Of a stretch of 64,000 nt of DNA, positions 60,776 through 64,000 are shown piece after piece. A model generated the notes under the pieces. The model ran no database searches and was not told the DNA's origin. It saw only the letters and a list, made by a program, of their open reading frames with translations. The position numbers and the translations under genes were made by a program. Source of the DNA: Microbacterium trichothecenolyticum (GTDB lineage Bacteria; Actinomycetota; Actinomycetes; Actinomycetales; Microbacteriaceae); contig NZ_JYJA01000030.1 in NCBI RefSeq assembly GCF_000956465.1, positions 90,949 through 154,948 of the forward strand, given 5' to 3'. How positions within the stretch are numbered: position 1 is the stretch's first letter; each line of letters starts with the position of its first letter.

Positions 60776-62074
60776 ATGGCGGCACCCGGATCCAGCGACG
60801 GCGATCGCCCCGACGACCTCACTCCCCACCCCGCCGACAAGATCTACGCCGACGGGCCCGACACCTCCGAGCTCGACCTCGCCGAGGTGCAGCAGGAGAT
60901 ATCGGATGCTGCGCTCCTGGCCGTCGCGCCCGCGTCCGGTTCCGCCGCGCCCGGCCCCGCGAAGGCCGAGGCAGACGACATCATCCGTCAGCCCGATGAC
61001 GTCGAGCCCGACACAGCAGACGGCCAGAACGGCCACGCGCGTCGTGTCGGCCCGGAGGGCGCCACCCGCCCGATCTCGGACGACGGCGAGCGGCCCTCGC
61101 CGAAGGCGGCGCTGGTGTACAACCCGATCAAGGTCGACGCCGAATCGCTGCGCGACACGGTCGCACGCCTCGCGGCGCACGCCGGATGGTCGGAGCCCCT
61201 CTTCTACGAGACCACGGTCGACGACCTCGGCGACGACGTCACCCGCCACGCCCTCGAGGAAGGCGTGGATGCCGTGCTCGTCGCCGGCGGCGACGGCACG
61301 GTGCGCGCCGTCTCCGAGGCGATGAGCGGCACCGGGGTGCCGCTTGCGATCGTTCCCAGCGGCACCGGCAATCTGCTGGCGCGCAACCTGAAGCTCCCGC
61401 TCACCGAGCCCGGCGCCATGGTGCGCGCCGTGTTCGACGGTGACACGCTGGCGATGGACGTCGGCTGGACCGAGATCGCGCGTCCTGACGGCACGACCGC
61501 CGAGCACGCGTTCGTCGTGATGGGCGGCATCGGCCTCGACGCCGCGATGATCGCGAACACGAACCCGCAGCTGAAGAAGACGGTCGGCTGGGTCGCCTAC
61601 GTCGACGGTGCGGCGCGCTCGCTGCCGAAAGCGAAGCCCTTCCGGGTCGTGTACGAGCTGCCTGGCCATCGGCTGCACTCGTCGAAGGTGCAGAGCGTGC
61701 TGTTCGCCAACTGCGGCAAGCTCCCTGCCGGACTCGACCTCATCCCCGAGGCATCCGTCGCCGACGGCGCGCTCGACATCGTCATCTTCCAGCCCAAGGG
61801 ACTCTTCGGCTGGCTCTTCGTCTGGCGACGCGTCGCGTGGGACAACAGCTTCCTGCGCCGCTTCCGCGCCGGCCGCCGCGTGCTCTCGCTGCGCACCAAG
61901 GACAACGCGGTCGTCTACTCGCGCGGAGCCGGCATCGAGCTCGCGACGCATGAGGCGCGCCCCGTCCAGCTCGACGGCGACGAGTTCGGCGAGGCGCTCT
62001 CTGTCAAGACCCGGGTCGAGGCCTCCGCGCTGCTCGTCGTGGTCCCCAAGGGCCACAGCACCGACGGCCTCTGA
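60776..62074 (+). CDS. Diacylglycerol kinase-like lipid kinase
   Basis: This 432-residue protein has an N-terminal acidic, low-complexity extension (1-110) and a DAGK catalytic domain: ALVYNPIKVDAE, VLVAGGDGTVRAVSEAM, PSGTGNLLARNL and GIGLDAAMIANT. The fold phosphorylates diacylglycerol or related lipids. ATG at 60776 is favoured over the upstream GTG at 60737 by the TAATCT -10 box 7 bases before it. It is divergent from serS. Confidence 0.87.
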   Translation: MAAPGSSDGDRPDDLTPHPADKIYADGPDTSELDLAEVQQEISDAALLAVAPASGSAAPGPAKAEADDIIRQPDDVEPDTADGQNGHARRVGPEGATRPISDDGERPSPKAALVYNPIKVDAESLRDTVARLAAHAGWSEPLFYETTVDDLGDDVTRHALEEGVDAVLVAGGDGTVRAVSEAMSGTGVPLAIVPSGTGNLLARNLKLPLTEPGAMVRAVFDGDTLAMDVGWTEIARPDGTTAEHAFVVMGGIGLDAAMIANTNPQLKKTVGWVAYVDGAARSLPKAKPFRVVYELPGHRLHSSKVQSVLFANCGKLPAGLDLIPEASVADGALDIVIFQPKGLFGWLFVWRRVAWDNSFLRRFRAGRRVLSLRTKDNAVVYSRGAGIELATHEARPVQLDGDEFGEALSVKTRVEASALLVVVPKGHSTDGL

Positions 62075-62081
62075 CTGCGCC

Positions 62082-63068
62082 TCAGCCCTTCACGGCGCCG
62101 CCGAGTCCCGCGGAGCGCAGGAACACGGACTGGAAGACGAGGAACATCGCGATCGGAATGAGCGTCGCGATGGCGAGCGCGGCGAGGAACACGTCGAGCT
62201 CGGTCTGCGACTGTACGTCGGGAAGGCGCACCGACAGGGGCTGCACCGCGGGGTCGGGGAGCACCAGCTTCGGCCAGAGGTAGTCCTTCCACGCCGCGAT
62301 GATCGCGAACACCGAGACGACGCCGAGGATCGGCTTCGACATCGGCAGCACGATCGACCAGAAGAGCCGGAACGGGCCGGCGCCGTCGGTCTTCGCGGCC
62401 TCGAACACCTCGCGCGGCAGGTTGTCGAAGAACCTCTTGACCAGGAGGATGTTGAACGCGTTCGCCGCCATCGGCAGCCACACCGCAAGGTAGCTGTTGA
62501 GCATGCTCGCGTCGCGGCCGAGCAGCGGCGGCGACACGATCGTGAGGTACAGCGGCACCAGCAGCACGATGCCGGGGATGAACAGCGTCGCGAGCACGAG
62601 CGCGTTGAGCACCGGCGCGTACCTGGGTCGCAGCACCGACAGCGCGTAGCCCGCGGTCGTCGCGATGAACAGCTGCGAGAACCAGGCCCCGACGGCGATC
62701 ACGATCGTGTTCCAGAAGTACTGGTCGATGTGGATGTCGTTCCACGCCGTCGACAGGTTCGCCCAGTCGATGCCGTTGGGGCACAGCGCGAACGGCTGCT
62801 GGAGGGTGTCCTGCGTCGGGGTGACCGCGGACTTCGCGAGCCAGAGGATCGGCCCGAGTCCGGCGATCGTGAGCGAGACGAAGAGGAAGGCGTGGGTCAG
62901 CGACATCCCGAACCGCGTGCCTGGACGCCGGCGCTCCGAGGCCGAGACGATCGACCGCTCGGCGAGATCGTCGATGGAGCCGCGCTTGCGCCCGCCGCCG
63001 GCCCCACGACGCGAGAGGAAGCCCCGCATGCCCTCCCGGCGCTCGGCGTTCGTGATCGTGGTGGTCAT
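62082..63068 (-). CDS. Carbohydrate ABC transporter permease (MalG type)
   Basis: This 328-residue membrane protein has six hydrophobic helices and the EAA loop (EAAKTDGAGPFRLFWSIVLP). Its start overlaps the stop of the upstream permease (ATGA). It belongs to a second sugar importer unrelated in position to the arabinoside locus; substrate unknown. The N-terminal 50 residues are a cytoplasmic Arg/Gly-rich segment. Confidence 0.9.
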   Translation of the reverse strand: MTTTITNAERREGMRGFLSRRGAGGGRKRGSIDDLAERSIVSASERRRPGTRFGMSLTHAFLFVSLTIAGLGPILWLAKSAVTPTQDTLQQPFALCPNGIDWANLSTAWNDIHIDQYFWNTIVIAVGAWFSQLFIATTAGYALSVLRPRYAPVLNALVLATLFIPGIVLLVPLYLTIVSPPLLGRDASMLNSYLAVWLPMAANAFNILLVKRFFDNLPREVFEAAKTDGAGPFRLFWSIVLPMSKPILGVVSVFAIIAAWKDYLWPKLVLPDPAVQPLSVRLPDVQSQTELDVFLAALAIATLIPIAMFLVFQSVFLRSAGLGGAVKG

Positions 63069-64000
63069 GAGGTGCTCCAGCGGTTCGTGAGCTTGAAGTA
63101 CAGCCAGGACAGGATCGCGAGCACGACCGCGAGCAGCACCGACACCGCGGTCGCCTCTCCGTAGTCACCGCCCAGGCTGTTGCGGAACGCCTTGTCGTAG
63201 ATGTAGAGCAGGATCGTCCTGGTCGCGCCCGCAGGCCCGCCGCCCGTGAACAGGAACGGCTCGAGGAACACCTGCGCGGTCGCGATGACCTGCAGGATCA
63301 GCATGATGAAGAGGATGCCGCGCAGCTGCGGGATCGTGACATGCCAGACCTTGCGCCAGATGCCGGCGCCGTCGACCTCGGCCGCGTCGTAGAGCTCCGG
63401 CGGCACCGACAGCAGGGCGGCCAGGTAGATGATGATCGATCCGCCCGCGGCCGCCCACGTCGCCTCGAGAACGAGCGACGGCATCGCCTGAACCGCGGAG
63501 GAGATCCACGGCTGCGGCGCAATGCCGAACCAGCCGAGCACGGTGTTGAAGACGCCCGACGGATCGGCGCTGTAGAAGAACTTCCACAGCAGCACCGCCA
63601 CCACCGGGGGGATCACGACAGGCAGGTACGCGAGGGCGGAGTAGAGCCCCTTGCCGCGGCGCACCTCGCTCATCAGCACCGCGACGAACAGCGGCAGCGG
63701 GAATCCGAACAGGAGCGCCAGCAGCGCGAAGTAGACGGTGTTGACGACCGCGCGGCCGAGCTGCGGGTCGGTCAGCACCGCCACGTAGTTGTCGAGGCCG
63801 ACCCACTCCGAGACGAGCAGGTTCGTCTTCTGCAGGCTCATGACCACCGACTGCACGATCGGCGACCACGAGAAGAAGAGGAACACGAACACCATCGGCA
63901 GCACGAACAGCAGGTTCGCGAGCCCTCCCCCGCGGTACCAGGTCAGCGGAGTGCGTCGGGTCTTCCGCCGGGCGGGAGGTGCGGCGGGCGGGGGCGCCGA
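63065..64000 (-). CDS. Carbohydrate ABC transporter permease (MalF type), start outside the window
   Basis: This reading frame stays open to the right edge, so the N-terminus is not seen; 311 residues are visible. It begins with a Pro/Ala/Arg-rich cytoplasmic segment (SAPPPAAPPARRKTRR), then LANLLFVLPMVFVFLFF and five further helices, with the EAA-type loop DAAEVDGAGIWRKVWHVTIP. It pairs with the MalG-type permease downstream. The binding protein probably lies beyond the edge. Confidence 0.9.
   Translation of the reverse strand, partial: SAPPPAAPPARRKTRRTPLTWYRGGGLANLLFVLPMVFVFLFFSWSPIVQSVVMSLQKTNLLVSEWVGLDNYVAVLTDPQLGRAVVNTVYFALLALLFGFPLPLFVAVLMSEVRRGKGLYSALAYLPVVIPPVVAVLLWKFFYSADPSGVFNTVLGWFGIAPQPWISSAVQAMPSLVLEATWAAAGGSIIIYLAALLSVPPELYDAAEVDGAGIWRKVWHVTIPQLRGILFIMLILQVIATAQVFLEPFLFTGGGPAGATRTILLYIYDKAFRNSLGGDYGEATAVSVLLAVVLAILSWLYFKLTNRWSTS

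Overview
The window is high-GC actinobacterial DNA, most likely from Microbacterium or a close relative (Microbacteriaceae). This rests on codon use, sugar ABC transporters without their own ATPase, Tat and LCP proteins of actinobacterial type, many leaderless TANNNT promoters, and a frequent GGATGC/GCATCC hexamer. It reads as chromosome: two tRNA-Ser genes and serS are present, and I see no phage, insertion-sequence or CRISPR structure.

Bases 1-33160 form one large plant-polysaccharide utilisation locus. It encodes exported multidomain enzymes: a partial LamG protein, three LamG/GH43-type proteins or relatives, a GH43 protein with discoidin modules, a Tat-exported GH127/GH146-type beta-L-arabinofuranosidase, a very large (alpha/alpha)6 glycosidase that could be GH121-like, and a binding-only accessory protein. 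It also has a TatA/TatB pair, a LacI regulator, a lipoprotein sugar-binding protein with two permeases, and a cytoplasmic GH127 enzyme translationally coupled to the transporter. The gene set resembles the Bifidobacterium HypBA1/HypBA2/HypAA system for arabinosides on hydroxyproline-rich plant glycoproteins. My working model is that arabinose-rich chains are cut outside, imported, and finished by the cytoplasmic GH127. Six exported proteins share a C-terminal module of about 80 residues that starts RCVAGK and ends, in five of six, in Cys-Gly; a decayed seventh copy lies at 3711-3905. LacI-type operators close to TGTTAGCGCTAACA overlap or flank recognisable promoters of these genes.

Bases 33162-43290 hold DUF4287 and cupin genes, an ArsR-type regulator, an MFS transporter, an ion channel, a DUF1684 gene, a PadR regulator with its membrane protein, a DinB2-like polymerase with an unusual steric-gate residue, and a CHAT-protease/PASTA membrane protein preceded by a coupled micro-ORF.

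Bases 43400-50970 hold an XRE regulator, a DUF2255-cupin-aldo/keto reductase group, a cNMP-binding flavoprotein without the thioredoxin-reductase cysteines beside a UBP-type zinc finger, a metallo-beta-lactamase-fold protein, and a divergent MFS/TetR pair with two near-identical palindromic operators.

Bases 50981-53695 hold a tightly coupled three-gene operon: a KAS III-like enzyme, a haem-oxygenase-like putative diiron oxidase and an unrecognised protein. This is the best candidate for an undescribed biosynthetic pathway. The remainder holds a PNPOx-like gene, an S4 protein, tRNA-Ser(GCU), DUF2278, two tandem LCP genes, tRNA-Ser(UGA), a HAD phosphatase coupled to serS, a diacylglycerol-kinase-like gene, and two permeases of another sugar ABC transporter running off the right edge.
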